Both the position numbers and the translations under genes were made by a program. A DNA stretch of 64,000 bases from Riptortus pedestris (taxonomy: Eukaryota; Arthropoda; Insecta; Hemiptera; Alydidae), in assembly GCA_019009955.1 (NCBI GenBank), contig CM032232.1, positions 69,857,501-69,921,500 of the forward strand, in the 5' to 3' direction. The notes under the pieces were generated by a model. The model was not told the origin of the DNA, did no database searches, and was given only the letters and a program-made list of their open reading frames with translations. Positions 48,206 to 59,133 of this stretch are shown one piece after another (the stretch's first letter is position 1; each line of letters opens with the position of its first letter).

Positions 48206-48859
48206 TTTTATGTATAAATAAAAAAAGAAAAAAGACGGATCAAGTTCGTTAATGACTTAAATCGAACCAGCTGGAGGTGGGTTTTAGAGGGGGGAATTTC
48301 GAAAATCGAAATATCTCCGTTACTATAAGTCGGATCGTAAAATTGTTAAGAACCAATCTTATTGGAAATGTAATGCTCGATAAATGTTTTTATGTACGTT
48401 TTTGCTCTATCTTGATTATCAACCGAGATATTTGTATTTTTTAGTTATCGGTCCTTAGTAAATCCCCACTCCTACTCATGTCATATTGACAGTAAGGTGT
48501 TGTATTATGAAGCACATTATTTGAAGTCTAAATACCAAATATTGTTTTCATTGAACTTTTACTATTCGAGATAAATTTAAATACGTGGGAAATGTGCTTA
48601 GTTTACGCAGCTCCTGTGTGACAGCTTTTTTTTATCTAGGGCATCAAGAAGGAAAGTAATCATATCCTATGGTGTTTTCTGTAACCTACCTTCAGGGTAC
48701 AAATTTGTTCAAGTTGTATGTAAAAATAAACGATTGTATAAGAAGATAATACCTTATATTTCCTTACATATTTGTGGTATTCTTCACCATGAGAAATTAT
48801 TCTGATTGTCCTACTGCTAGTAAAACCTGGGTTCATTATCTAATAGCATTAACAGATTG

Positions 48860-49258
48860 CTGATAAGGAAAGTCTATTGGGGTTACATTCATTACGCGAA
48901 TTTTGAAAAAAATTTCTTCAAATGTCCACCGATCCATCCTTGTTCCGATTTCAGGCATTAACGACGATGAACATAAGTGTTGAATGAAACTATTAAGTTT
49001 CGAGTATGAAATAGATCGAATAAAAATTTTCGAGTTCGTAACTTAAAATCTTATACGATGACACTACAGCTGCATGTACAAGTAGTAAAAGTTTCATAGA
49101 AACAATATTCGGTACTTAATAACGCAATAGGATTGGTTGGCTCTACAATTATTCGATCGGACTTAGAAAAACGGAAATATTTTGATTTTTTAAATTCCGC
49201 ATTCCACTGGTCCGATTTTGGTTTTATATATCGAGCTTGGTAACGATAAAACAAAAAA
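48860..49258. mobile_element. Decayed family A pieces
   Basis: A minus-type 3'-end piece (CATTACGCGAATTTTG, then CAAATGTCCACCGATCC) is followed by plus-type blocks (TTCCGATTTCAGGCATTAACG, then TCGAGCTTGGTAACGATAAA). No complete end is present. Confidence 0.5.
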
Positions 49259-49739
49259 ATGTCCGTCACGCAGGGGCTGTGTAAACTGAGCAGATTTCTC
49301 ACGTGAAGTTTTACAATAGGGAAATCTGCCTAATAATAGCAGTAGTAGTAAGGAATCTCTAGACCTATTCACGAGGGACGAATATATACGAAAACGGCCG
49401 CACTAGCTCTCGGCAGAAAGTCCCAAACATAGCCGACTCCTGCCGACCACACACACAATACAAATGCAAATATCACGGTTAATATTCAAGATACAGAAAA
49501 AATGTATAGAACAATAATTATAGTGAATTTAATTTTCAATAAGATTGATTCTTTACACTTTTTCGATCCAACGATAATAACGGAGATATTTCGAATTTTC
49601 AAAATCCCCCTCTAAACCCCCCCTCCCTCTGGTCCGATTTCAGCCATTAACGAACTTCATCTTTCTTTTTACATAAAACGATTAAATATGAGCTTTAGTA
49701 ACAAATCAAACCAAAATTATGACCGCTAGAGCGTTAACA

Positions 49740-49791
<52 letters not shown>

Positions 49792-49917
49792 ATTTTATTT
49801 TTTAACGGACCTCACTTTCGTCATCACCTGGGTCGGATCGATGGACATTTGAGGAAATTTTTCAAAACTCGCGTCATGAGTACGACCTCAATAGCTGATT
49901 TCCCTTAAGGGACCTTA
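49259..49917 (+). mobile_element. Family A copy, nearly complete
   Basis: 5' end ATGTCCGTCACGCAGGGGC; body with CACACACAATACAAATGC; (TA)n core 49743-49788; and the 3' palindrome cut short to TTTCCCTTAAGGGACC before TTAA. Same 5' subtype as 39909-41123, with which it shares TTCACGAGGGACGAATA. Confidence 0.88.
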
Positions 49918-50011
49918 AAATGCCAATATGCCAATATTTCGAGTTTTTGGTATTTTGGAAAATTTCGACAAGCTAAATCAGTACCTAGAGGTAAACTGAC
50001 GTGTGTGTATA

Positions 50012-50062
<51 letters not shown>

Positions 50063-50574
50063 AAATAAGTTCCAATATTTCGCTAAAGCTTGCAATCTGG
50101 AGGTGTAGATTGTGTGTGCCGTGCGCCATGCAGGCTGACTGCAGACGTGCTGCAACATGCATAGTATGACTCAGCCTCATATTCCAGGGAATCGCCTCAC
50201 ACCCACCACCATTATTATATCGTGCCACTTTGAAGTGTGCAACCTTAAACACCATAATTCACTCGCCGTTTATAATTTACCCGTCCGCCATGAAACAATT
50301 TAAAGGCTGTCTAATCGTCGTGAATTATTCTAGAAGCCGGTGCACGATTAGTGGTTTCTGACATCATGATTAGTCGAGAGCATCGTATTATCATTGACAC
50401 GTGTCCATGATGCATAGAGACAGCATATTATATTTTATGAAGTTTGTTCCTGTAGTGAAGACTATGCACCAATATGTCTAAATGCTCTTGAACACGGGGG
50501 CAACAGAGCCAAACAAAATATTTTATTTGTTCAAATCGTCTGACAAACTACTGTGAAAAAATAATGCTATCAGC
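49918..50574. other. Unassigned DNA with a (TA)n tract
   Basis: (TA)n at 50018-50060. The following 200 bp are less AT-rich (GTGCCGTGCGCCATGCAGGC), with no domain seen in either strand. Confidence 0.3.
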
Positions 50575-50761
50575 TGAGGTTAATTAACTTAGCAGATTTA
50601 CCACGTGCATTCATCCTACGTGCTTATATGCATTTATCTCAAAACGTAAAAGTTAAATTGAAAACAGTATTTGGTATTTAGCCTCCAAATAAAGTGCTTC
50701 ATAATATAACAGACTATGATACGAGTAGGAGTAGGGCTTTACGAAAGGCCGAAAACTGAAA
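50575..50761 (+). mobile_element. Family A 5' fragment cut by the next copy
   Basis: CTTAGCAGATTTACCACGTGC and the TTTATCTCAAAACGTAAAAG / AAAGTGCTTCATAATATAAC subtype, ending at GCCGAAAACTG where a new copy begins. Confidence 0.75.
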
Positions 50762-51246
50762 AAGTCCGTCACGCAGGGGCTGCGTTAACTAAGCAGATTT
50801 CCCACGTGCGTCACGTTTTTGTATTTATCTCAACACTTAAACGTTCAGTGAGAACAATATTTAGTATTTAAGCTTCAAATATTGTGCTTCATAACATAAT
50901 AGGATATTGTTAATATGAGATGAGTAGGAGTGGGGCTTTACTGAAGACCGAATCCTAAAAAATGCAAATATCTCAGTTAATAATCAAGATAGTGAAAAAA
51001 TGTGCATAACAACATTTATTGACCATTAAATTTGCAATAAGAATGGTTCTATACAAATTTTTCAATCCGGCGCATAATAACAGAGATACTAAGGCTTTTC
51101 GAAATTCTCCCCCTCTAAACACACCCCTTCTCCTGGTCCGATTTCAGCCGTTAACGAACTTGATGTGTCTTTTGGTATAAAACGATTATATATCAAGTTT
51201 GGTAACGAAAAATTGCGACCGCTAGAGCGGTAACAGACAAATATAC

Positions 51247-51247
51247 G

Positions 51248-51329
<82 letters not shown>

Positions 51330-53333
51330 GTAACCTCTGTCTGTACATTGATTTTTTTCCCGAAATTTCACGATAACTTTTCGTTTCACATATCATAGAC
51401 ACCATAACTGCATTTTGTTTCTTTGGTGTCTGTTTGTTTGTTTGTTTATTTGTTTGTTTGTTTGTTACCTTTTCACGCATAAACGGCTGAACCGAATTTT
51501 ATGAAACTTGGTATTTATATTACTACTAACCCAACTTAGACTTTAGGCTATATTAAAATTCTCTGAGACAAACAGGAGTGGGGGTTATAAGGGAAGCCAG
51601 AAATTAAAAATAGTAATATTTCGTTTCCTATTTGTTTTCCGGCAAATATGAACATAACAAAAGTTGTTTATTTTGTTATTTAGAGTAACTTTTGTTATAT
51701 GCACTTTTGCCGTATACGGAAGTATAAATGAGTTATACGCTAAAAACTATAGCGGAAGTTCACAATTTTACTTGGCACAAAAGACTCAACCGAACTAAAC
51801 CAAACTCGGTATGTGAATTAGTATTAACGACTTCCTCATAATAAGCCATACTAACATTTCTAGGGACGGGCAGGAGTGGGGGTTATAAGGGAGGCCTGAA
51901 ACTAAACATAGCGATATTTCGTTTCTTATTGCTTTTTCAGCAAATATGTACATGACAAAAGTTGTTTATTTTGTTATTTAGAGAAACTTTTGTTATATAC
52001 ACTTTTCTTTTATAACAAAGTATAAACGAGATATACGCTAAAAACTAAAGTGGGGGCAACTATTTTATTGGGCACTAACGGTAGAACCGAAGTTAACAAC
52101 ACTCGGTATGTAAATTAGCATTAATTCTTCCATGTTTATAGGCTATACTAAAAATTTTAGGTTCCAAGGGGAATGGGGGTTATGCGGGAGGCCTGAAATA
52201 AAAATTCGCGATATTTCATCGTCTATTTGGTTTTTGGCAATTGTGCACATAACATAAGTTGTTTACTTTTTTAATTAGTGTAAATTTTGTTTTATAATTA
52301 TTTTTTTTGTAAAATAAGGTATGAAGCAAGTAATTTGCTTAGAAATATTGATATGCTCAACAATACATTCCAATATGAACTACCCAGGTATCTCACCTGG
52401 ATAAGTTAATTCAAATCCATGTTAGAATTTTATCCCTAATAATTCAAAACTATGTTATTTTTTAACGCCAGTAACAGTTTGCACCAAATAAGGTATACGA
52501 CCCCCACCCTTCTCTAAGTGTATTTAAGACATTATTCAATTTAAACGTGAATAATATTTGAAACAGTTTTAGAATTGTGAAGATAATGTAATATGATTTT
52601 TTAATATATTTGAATGTATTAGAGGATAGCTATCCAAAATGCATTGCAGGTTGGCAGCACTGAGGCTATGTAAGTGTCGAGCTACTTCCTTTGTCCTATC
52701 AGTTCTGCCGCTTCCCTTCCGACCTCATATTGGTCTATGTTTACATGTTAATTGATGCTTATAGCAATGTATTATTATTCTCAGGAATGTGAATATCTTT
52801 AATTATCATAAATAAATAATTTACTAGAATAAACGCTAGGGAGGTGCACTCAGGTATTTCTGGTATTAATTAACTCTGCTCCGTTAATGTATTATGATAT
52901 ACTTTACTGAAAACCAATATGAATACACAGTTTACAATCGAGACTTATGAAAGAGTGTTTTAATAGAGGCTATGGCGTACCTAAAACAGCTGTCACCGTT
53001 GGACATTGTACCGCATGAAGGGAAAGAAACTTATTCATACATGGTTTGGAAGATAGAATACATTCTAGGATTATGAATTATATGGTCCATCACTTTATAA
53101 AAAAAAAAACTACATACACAGAGGACGGGAAATATAAAAATATTGAGGACAATGAAGTCTTAAATAACAAATAATTTTATTATTAACAAATCCACAGTAA
53201 CGACGGGAATAAATTCTAAACACTGGGACAGGGAAATAAAAAAAATATTGTGGAAAGTAAAGCCTTGCCAAAAATATGCCATCTTCATTCAGCCTCAAAT
53301 GAATTCCCGGGCGAAGCCGGGTACCTTTGCTAG
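51247..53333 (+). mobile_element. Helitron (family H) copy C, itself interrupted
   Basis: The 5' end lies within (TA)n at 51247-51324, followed by AAAATTGTAACCTCTGTCTG and (TTTG)n. Internal units start near 51585, 51880 and 52170. The 3' end CCCGGGCGAAGCCGGG plus CTAG is at 53330-53333, followed by T. A 650-bp insert at about 52455-53107 separates the body from the 3' end. Confidence 0.85.
52455..53107 (+). mobile_element. Insert in Helitron copy C ending in poly(A)
   Basis: Intact Helitron copies run directly from AATTCAAATCTATGCATAAT to GCACAGG; here about 650 bp intervene, ending in ten A residues at 53098-53109. The A-tail and a degenerate ACTATG/ACTACA repeat at the two sides suggest a retroposed sequence. 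No coding region is recognised in it. Confidence 0.5.
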
Positions 53334-53791
53334 TATATATATATATTTATATACAGTATAGAACAGACCTCATATTCGTCATCTCCTGGGTAGGATCGGT
53401 GGACATTTGAAGAAAAATTTCGAATGTTGCGTCATGAGTACATCCTCAATAGCTGATTTCCCTTGAGGGAAATCTGCTAAAATTCAAATATATAATCAAT
53501 GAATTGACGAATAATCAAAATAATTTAAAACAACGAGCATAACACTAAATTTTACATTTGGAGTAACATTGGTTCTATTCAAATTTTTGATCCGACGTAT
53601 GGTAACGGACATATTTTGAATTTCCAAAAATCCCCCCTAACCCTCCCCCCCTTTCCTTGTGATTTTAGTCATTAATGAACTTGATCTTTCTTTTTACATA
53701 AAACAATTAAATATCATCGAGTTTGGTAAGGATGTAACAAACATTGCAACCGCTAGAGCGTTAATAGACATATATATATTACTAGCTCAGA

Positions 53792-55169
53792 TACCCGGCT
53801 TCGCCCGGGAATTGATTTGAGGCTGAATGGTGATGGTATTTTTTTGGCAAGGCTTTAATTTGTACAATATTTTTACATTTACCCGTCCCAGTGTTTAGGG
53901 TTAATTCCCGATGTTGGCATTTGTTAATAATAAAATTAATTTTTTATGTAAGTCTTCACTGTCCTCCAAATTGTCATATTTCCCGTAGACAAATAGACAT
54001 TGAAATATCGCGAATTTTTATTTCAGGCCTCCCTTATAACCCCCACTCCCGTTCTAACCTAAGAATTTTAATATAGCTTATAATCATGGAAGAATTAATG
54101 CTATAATTGACATACCGAGTTTTTGTAAGTTCGGTTTACTCGTTAGCGCTCAATGAAATCGTTGACTTTCGCTTTAGTTTATAGTGTATATCTCGTTTAT
54201 ACTTTGTTAAAAGACAAAAATGAATATGACAAAAGTTACTCTAAATAACAAAATAAACAACTTTTGTTATGTTCATATTTGCCGAAAATGCAATAAGAAA
54301 CGAAATACCGCTATTTTTAAATTCAGGCCTTCTTTATAACCCCCACTCCTGCCCGTCCCAAGAAATGTTAGTATGGCTTATTATAAGGAAGGCGTTAGTG
54401 CTAATTCACATACCGAATTTGGTTTAATTCGGTTGAGTCTTTTGAGCCAAATAAAATTGTGGACTCCCGCTATAGTTTTTAGCGTATAACTCATTTATAC
54501 TTCCGTATACGGCAAAAGTGTATATAACAAAAGTTACTTTAAATTACAAAATAAACAACTTTTTTTATAGGCATATTTGCTGAATAAGCAATAGGAAACG
54601 AAATATCGCTATTTTTAATTTCAGGCCTCCCATATAACCCCCACTCCTGGCCGTCCCTAGAAATGTTAGTATGGGTTATTATAAGGAAGGGGTTAGTACC
54701 AATTCACATACCGAGTTTGGTTTAGTTCGGTTGAGTCTTTAATGCCTAATAAATTGTTGACACCCGCTAAAGTTTTTAGCGTATAACTCATTTATACTTC
54801 CGTTTACGGCAAAAGTGCATATAACAAAAGTTATTCTAAATTACAAAATAAACAACTTTTGTAATGGGCATATTTGCTGAAAAAGCAATAGGAAACGAAA
54901 TATCGCTATTTTTAATTTCAGGCCTCCCTTATAACCCCCACTCCTGTTTGTCTTAGAGAATATTTATATAGCCTAAAGTCTAAGTTGGGCTAGTAGTAAT
55001 ACACATACCAAGTTTCATAAAATTCGGTTCAGCCGTTTATGCGTGAAAAGGTAACAAACAAACAAACAAACACGAAAGAAACAAAATGCAGATATGGTGT
55101 CTATGACATGTGAAACGAAAAGTTATCGTGAAATTTCGCGAAAAAAATCAATGTACAGACAGAGGTTAC

Positions 55170-55220
<51 letters not shown>
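53792..55220 (-). mobile_element. Helitron (family H) copy D
   Basis: 3' end (CTAG plus CCCGGCTTCGCCCGGG hairpin) at 53792, with a T beyond it on the element strand. Four internal units start near 54037, 54332, 54632 and 54931 (spacing about 295-300 bp). The 5' region, with (CAAA)n and GGTTACAATTTTATATATA, merges into a TA tract shared with copy E. Confidence 0.88.
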
Positions 55221-55223
<3 letters not shown>

Positions 55224-55317
55224 ATATATATATATATAAAATTGTAACCTCTGTCTGTACATTGATTTTTTTCGCGAAATTTCACGATAACTTTTCGTTT
55301 CACATGTCATAGACACC
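55096..55317. repeat. 222-bp palindrome at a Helitron-Helitron junction
   Basis: The 5' ends of copies D and E face each other. The outer 80 or so bases of each arm (GGTGTCTATGACATGTGAAA inward) are identical in inverted orientation, separated only by TA repeats. This produces matching ORFs on both strands. Confidence 0.93.
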
Positions 55318-55804
55318 AATTAGCACTAACGCCTTCCTTATAATAAGCCATTCTAACATTTCTAGGGACGGGCAGGAGTGGTGGTTATAAGGGAGGCATG
55401 AAATTAATAATAATGATTTCCTATTGGGTTTTCGGCAAATATGCACATATCAAAAGTTGTTTATTTTGTTATTTAGAGAAATTTGCTCAGCACTTCTTTT
55501 CAATATGAACTACCACGTACCTCACCTGAAAAAATTAATTCAAATATATATCAATATTTTCTCCTTAATAATTCAAATCTATGCATAATGCACAGGAGAC
55601 GGGAAATATGACAATATGCAGGACAGTGAAGTTTTACATAAAAAAAATAATTTTATTATTAACAAATGCCAACAACGGGTATTAACCCTAAACACTGGAA
55701 CGGGTAAATGTCAAAATATTGTGCAATGTAAAGCCTTGCCAAAAATATACCATCACCATTCAGCCTCAAATGAATTCCCGAGCGAAGCCGGGTATCTAAG
55801 CTAG
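55221..55804 (+). mobile_element. Helitron (family H) copy E, internally deleted
   Basis: Starts TCTATATATATATATATAAA at 55221 (after A) and ends CTAG at 55804 (before T); 584 bp. After AGACACC at 55317 the sequence jumps to AATTAGCACTAACGCC, losing the (TTTG)n region and all but one internal unit. Confidence 0.9.
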
Positions 55805-55828
55805 TATATATATATATATATATATATA

Positions 55829-57507
55829 CTAGCTCAGATACCCGGCTTTGCCCGGGAATTCATTTGAGGCTGAATGGTGTGATGAATGGTGGTATTTTTT
55901 TGGCAAAGCTTTACTTACCTTTACTGCGCAATATTTTGACATTTACCCGTCCTCGGTGATTAGGGTGTATACCCATCGTTGCTGTGATTTTTTTAATAAT
56001 AAAATTAATTTTTTATGCAAGACTTCACTGTCCTTCATATTGTCATATTTCCCGTCTCCTGTGCGTTAAGCATAGATTTGAATTATTAAGGGAAAAATAT
56101 TTACATAGATTTGAATTAATTTTTCCAGGTGAAGCACGTGGTAGTTCATATTGGAAAGAATTGTTGTGTATATTAATATTTCTACGCTAATTACTTGCTT
56201 CATACATTGTTCCAGAAAAAAATGTATAAACCAAAAGTTACTCTAAATAACAAAGTAAACCTCTTGTGTTATGTGCACGTTTGTCGAAAAACAAATAGAC
56301 AATGAAATATCGCGAATTTTTATTTCAGGCCTCCCTTATAACCCCCACTTCCGTTCAAACCTACAAATTTTAATATAGCTTAAAATCATGGAAGAATTAA
56401 TGCTAATTCACATCCCGAGTTCGGTTCAATCGTTATTGCCCAACAAAATTGTTGGCTCCCGCTTTAGTATTTAGTGTATATCTCGTTTATACTTTGTTAT
56501 ACGACAAAAGTGAATATAACCAAAGTTACTTTAAATAACAAAGTAAACAACTTTTGTTATGTTCTTATTTGCCGAAAAACGAATAGAAAACGAAATACCG
56601 CTATTTTTAAATTCAGGCCTCCTTACAACCCCCACTCCTGCCCGTCCCAAGAAATATTGGTATGGCTTGTTATAATAAAAGCGTTAGTGCTAATACACAT
56701 ACCGAGTTTTATTTATTTCGGTTGGGCCTTTCGTCCCAAATAAAATTCTTCACTTCCGCTATAGGTTTCAGCGTATATCTCGTTTATAATTGGGTATACG
56801 AAAAAAGTGTGTATAACAAAAGTTACTCTAAATAACAAAATAAACAACTTTTGTTATGTGCATATGTGCCGAAAAACCAATAAGAAACGAAATATGGCTA
56901 TATTTAATTTCAGGCCTCCCTTATAACCCCCACTCCTGCCCGTCCCTAGAAATGTTAGTATGGCTTATTATAAGGAAATCGTTAGTATTAATTCACATAG
57001 CGAGTTTGGTTTAGTTCGGTTGAGTCTTTTGTGCCAAATAAAATTGTTGATTCCCTCTATAATTTTTAGCATATAACGCTTTTAAACTTCGGTATACGAC
57101 AAATGGGTATATAACAAAAGTTACTCTAAATAACAAAATAAACAACTTTTGTTATGTGCATATTTACCGAAAAACCAATAGAAAACGAAATATCGCTATT
57201 TTTAATTTCAGGCTTCCTTTATAACCCCCACTCCTGTCCGTCTCAGAGGGTATTAATATAGCCTAAAGTCTAAGTTGGGTTAGTAGTAATATACATACCA
57301 AGTTTCATAAAATTCGGTTCAGCCGTTTATGCGTGAAAAGGTAACAAACAAACAAACAAACAAATAAACAAACAAACAAACAGACACCAAAGAAACAAAA
57401 TGCAGTTATGGTGTCAATGACATGTGAAACGAAAAGTTATCGTGAAATTTCGCGAAAAAAAATCAATGTACAGACAGAGGTTACAATTTTATATATATAT
57501 ATATAGA
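55829..57507 (-). mobile_element. Helitron (family H) copy F, exact ends
   Basis: On the minus strand it starts TCTATATATATATATAAAAT at 57507 (preceded by A) and ends CTAG at 55829 (followed by T). Four internal units start near 56337, 56630, 56925 and 57222. It faces copy E 3' end to 3' end across a 24-bp TA spacer. Confidence 0.92.
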
Positions 57508-58138
57508 TATACATCAGTGGTCACGGGGACTTTAATAACAAACTACATTTCTTCAAACGAAAGGAATCCCCATTGTGCTCCTGCGGCGAGTTGGATACGG
57601 CTGACCACGTGATCCTCCAATGTCCGCGTTTCAACGCCAAGCGTATTCGGCTAATGAGTGCTTTCTCATATGTGAACTGGCCTCCTGAGAGCTACGACAT
57701 GTTTGTAAACGACGCTGATAGATTTTCAGCCTTCAGGACATTTGCCCAAGAGGTGTTGAAAGAAAAATAAAATTGAATTTATTTGTAAATTATATGTATA
57801 GTTTTAGGTGAGTTTAGGCTAGTATTTAGGCTATAGGTATGTAGATTAGTTAGTTAGGCTCTTGCTGCCACTTCTTTGAACAGAGGCAAAGGAGTCGCAG
57901 CTGCGGGTTCCCCTAGGACTTTTCGGACTTAAACTAAATCTCCCAAATGTTGCACTTTAATGCTTAGCCGTGCTCGGTGAGTTAGGCTAAGTTACCTGGC
58001 CCAATTTATGTATTCAAAATTTTATATCTCTTATTAAATGGAGACCGCTGGTATGGGGAAACCCTAAGGTACAGCGGGGGCAGAGGTGGGAAAAAAAAAA
58101 AAAAAAACAAAAAAATAAAAAAAAAAAAAAAAAAAAAA
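57508..58138 (+). mobile_element. 5'-truncated LINE with poly(A) and TA-rich target duplication
   Basis: The insert begins at about 57510 and ends in a long A-rich tail (58088-58138). The flanks share TATATAGATATA, consistent with a target duplication. It contains the last 85 codons or so of a LINE ORF and about 310 bp of 3' untranslated sequence. The insertion lies at the 5' border of Helitron F, inside the same TA-rich landing area. Confidence 0.8.
57510..57770 (+). pseudogene. LINE C-terminal tail with zinc-knuckle motif
   Basis: One uninterrupted frame reads SGHGDFNNKLHFF, then PLCSCGELDTADHVILQCPRF, then NWPPESYDMF and ends EVLKEK before TAA at 57768. The SGHG...CxC...H...C pattern is the usual end of Jockey/R1/I-type ORF2 proteins, where it follows the reverse transcriptase or RNase H and is thought to bind nucleic acid. 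The frame has no stops, so this copy is younger than the other LINE remnants. It was truncated at insertion and has no start codon of its own. Confidence 0.85.
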
Positions 58139-58144
58139 ATATAT

Positions 58145-58207
<63 letters not shown>

Positions 58208-58340
58208 TATATATTTTGAACGGACCTCATTTTCGTCATCTCCTGAGCAGGATCGATAGAGATTTCAAGAAATTTTCCGAAAATCGCGTTATGAGTGCCA
58301 CCTCAATTGCGGATTTTCCAAAGGGAAATTTAATAAAATG

Positions 58341-58390
58341 TTGGAATTTGCCTCCTAAAAAAGAGGATTAAGGCAGTCGAGGAGTTACAC
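58341..58390. other. Short spacer next to candidate exon
   Basis: On the minus strand this contains GTAAGTGTAACTCC directly after the candidate exon, which fits a splice donor. Confidence 0.3.
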
Positions 58391-58648
58391 TTACAAGTAG
58401 AATGAGAAATAGTTAGTGTTGAGATCAGCTCTTGCCGTTGGCTTGGGAGAGTTGTAGCCTGTTGGGGCTTTGGGAGCGGTGTAGGCGGCCTGTTGGCCCA
58501 GCTCAAATAAAGAAGTACTGCTAACCGGCGAGCAGGAGATCCGGCAACGCTGCGAGATCAGCTGTTCATCAGCTCTCCTATGCCCCCAGCTCCCTCTCAC
58601 AACCCCAAATATTAATAATCTCTGTCTCCGATAGCACCTGTTCTCCAT
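58391..58648 (-). CDS. Candidate first coding exon, unknown protein
   Basis: A genuine ATG at 58648 opens 85 codons (MENRCYRRQRLLIFG...) with GC content well above the surroundings and no family A, H or S similarity. The frame closes at TAA inside TTGTAAGTG, which would be a strong splice donor (CTT|GTAAGT), so the exon may simply continue into an intron there. Upstream on the minus strand are TCAGTTCC, a possible initiator, and a purine-rich leader. The peptide is rich in Arg near the start and has a GQQAAYTAPKAPTGYN stretch later; no family is recognised. It could also be a GC-rich retroelement remnant. Confidence 0.3.
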   Translation of the reverse strand: MENRCYRRQRLLIFGVVRGSWGHRRADEQLISQRCRISCSPVSSTSLFELGQQAAYTAPKAPTGYNSPKPTARADLNTNYFSFYL

Positions 58649-58953
58649 TTGGAGGAAAAATAACGCCTTAAATATAGTTTACCCCTGCGACGGCCGCCAT
58701 AAGTTGTGTGTCAGAGGGTATTCGTTGAAATTTGGAACTGAACAACTCATTCTGTCCCAATTTCGAACACAGTGTAAAGGCTCCTAAGTACTACACTTTT
58801 GTATGTTGTTGTGTGCAAAACATAAATTCCTTGTAGTTCGATTAAACTAAAAAAAAAAAAAAAATGTGCACTGATGCACAATATACCGTCCCAATGTATT
58901 GGACTGAAAAATGGCATTGCACATAATTTATTCATTTTTTCCAGATAACAAAA
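58649..58953. other. Unassigned DNA
   Basis: Includes CGACGGCCGCCATAAG near 58689, the most CpG-dense spot in the last 10 kb, lying just upstream of the candidate minus-strand exon. An A-run lies at 58848-58864. Confidence 0.3.
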
Positions 58954-59133
58954 AAGTCCATCAAGCAGGGGTTTCGTCGCGCCTCACGTATTTGTATTTA
59001 TCCCAAAACATAAAATTTCAATGATAACAGTATTTGGTATTTAGTCTTCAAATAAAGTGCTTCTTAATATAACAGCTTATTGTTAATATGACACGAGTTG
59101 GAGTGGGGGTTTACTGAAGGCCTAAAACTAAAA
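58954..59133 (+). mobile_element. Family A 5' fragment cut by the next copy
   Basis: AGTCCATCAAGCAGGGG, a damaged hairpin, then the CCTCACGTATTTGTATTTATCC subtype to GGGGGTTTACTGAAGGCC. Confidence 0.75.

Larger units (their letters stand above)
46632..48628 (-). mobile_element. Outer family A copy split by a second family A copy
   Basis: The left piece 46632-46701 (ACGTTCTAGCGGTCGCAATTTTG through GTAATCG) continues at 48206 with TATGTATAAATAAAAAAAG and ACGGATCAAGTTCGTTAATG. Its 5' end is ACGCAGCTCCTGTGTGACAG near 48607-48625. The break is in a T-run. Confidence 0.82.
50762..53481 (+). mobile_element. Family A copy with a Helitron in its TA core
   Basis: The 5' end is AAGTCCGTCACGCAGGGGC. 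The body runs to GCTAGAGCGGTAACAGACAAAT; the TA core is filled by Helitron copy C; then CTCCTGGGTAGGATCGGTGG and the palindrome (CCCTTGAGGG variant) with CTGCTAA at 53481. Native sequence totals about 630 bp; the remainder is the nested insert. Confidence 0.88.
53530..58340 (+). mobile_element. Family A copy with multiple nested elements
   Basis: The 5' end is missing. The body begins about 53530 (TTTACATTTGGAGTAACATTGG), has a C-run near 53643, then CCGCTAGAGCGTTAATAGACA. The match resumes at 58215 with TTTTGAACGGACCTCATTTT and ends near 58340 with a mutated palindrome. In between, the TA core holds Helitrons D, E and F and a LINE. Confidence 0.82.

Noticed and set aside
55094..55319. Two almost identical ORFs on opposite strands
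   Set aside because: Explained by the palindrome formed by facing Helitron 5' ends, not by coding.
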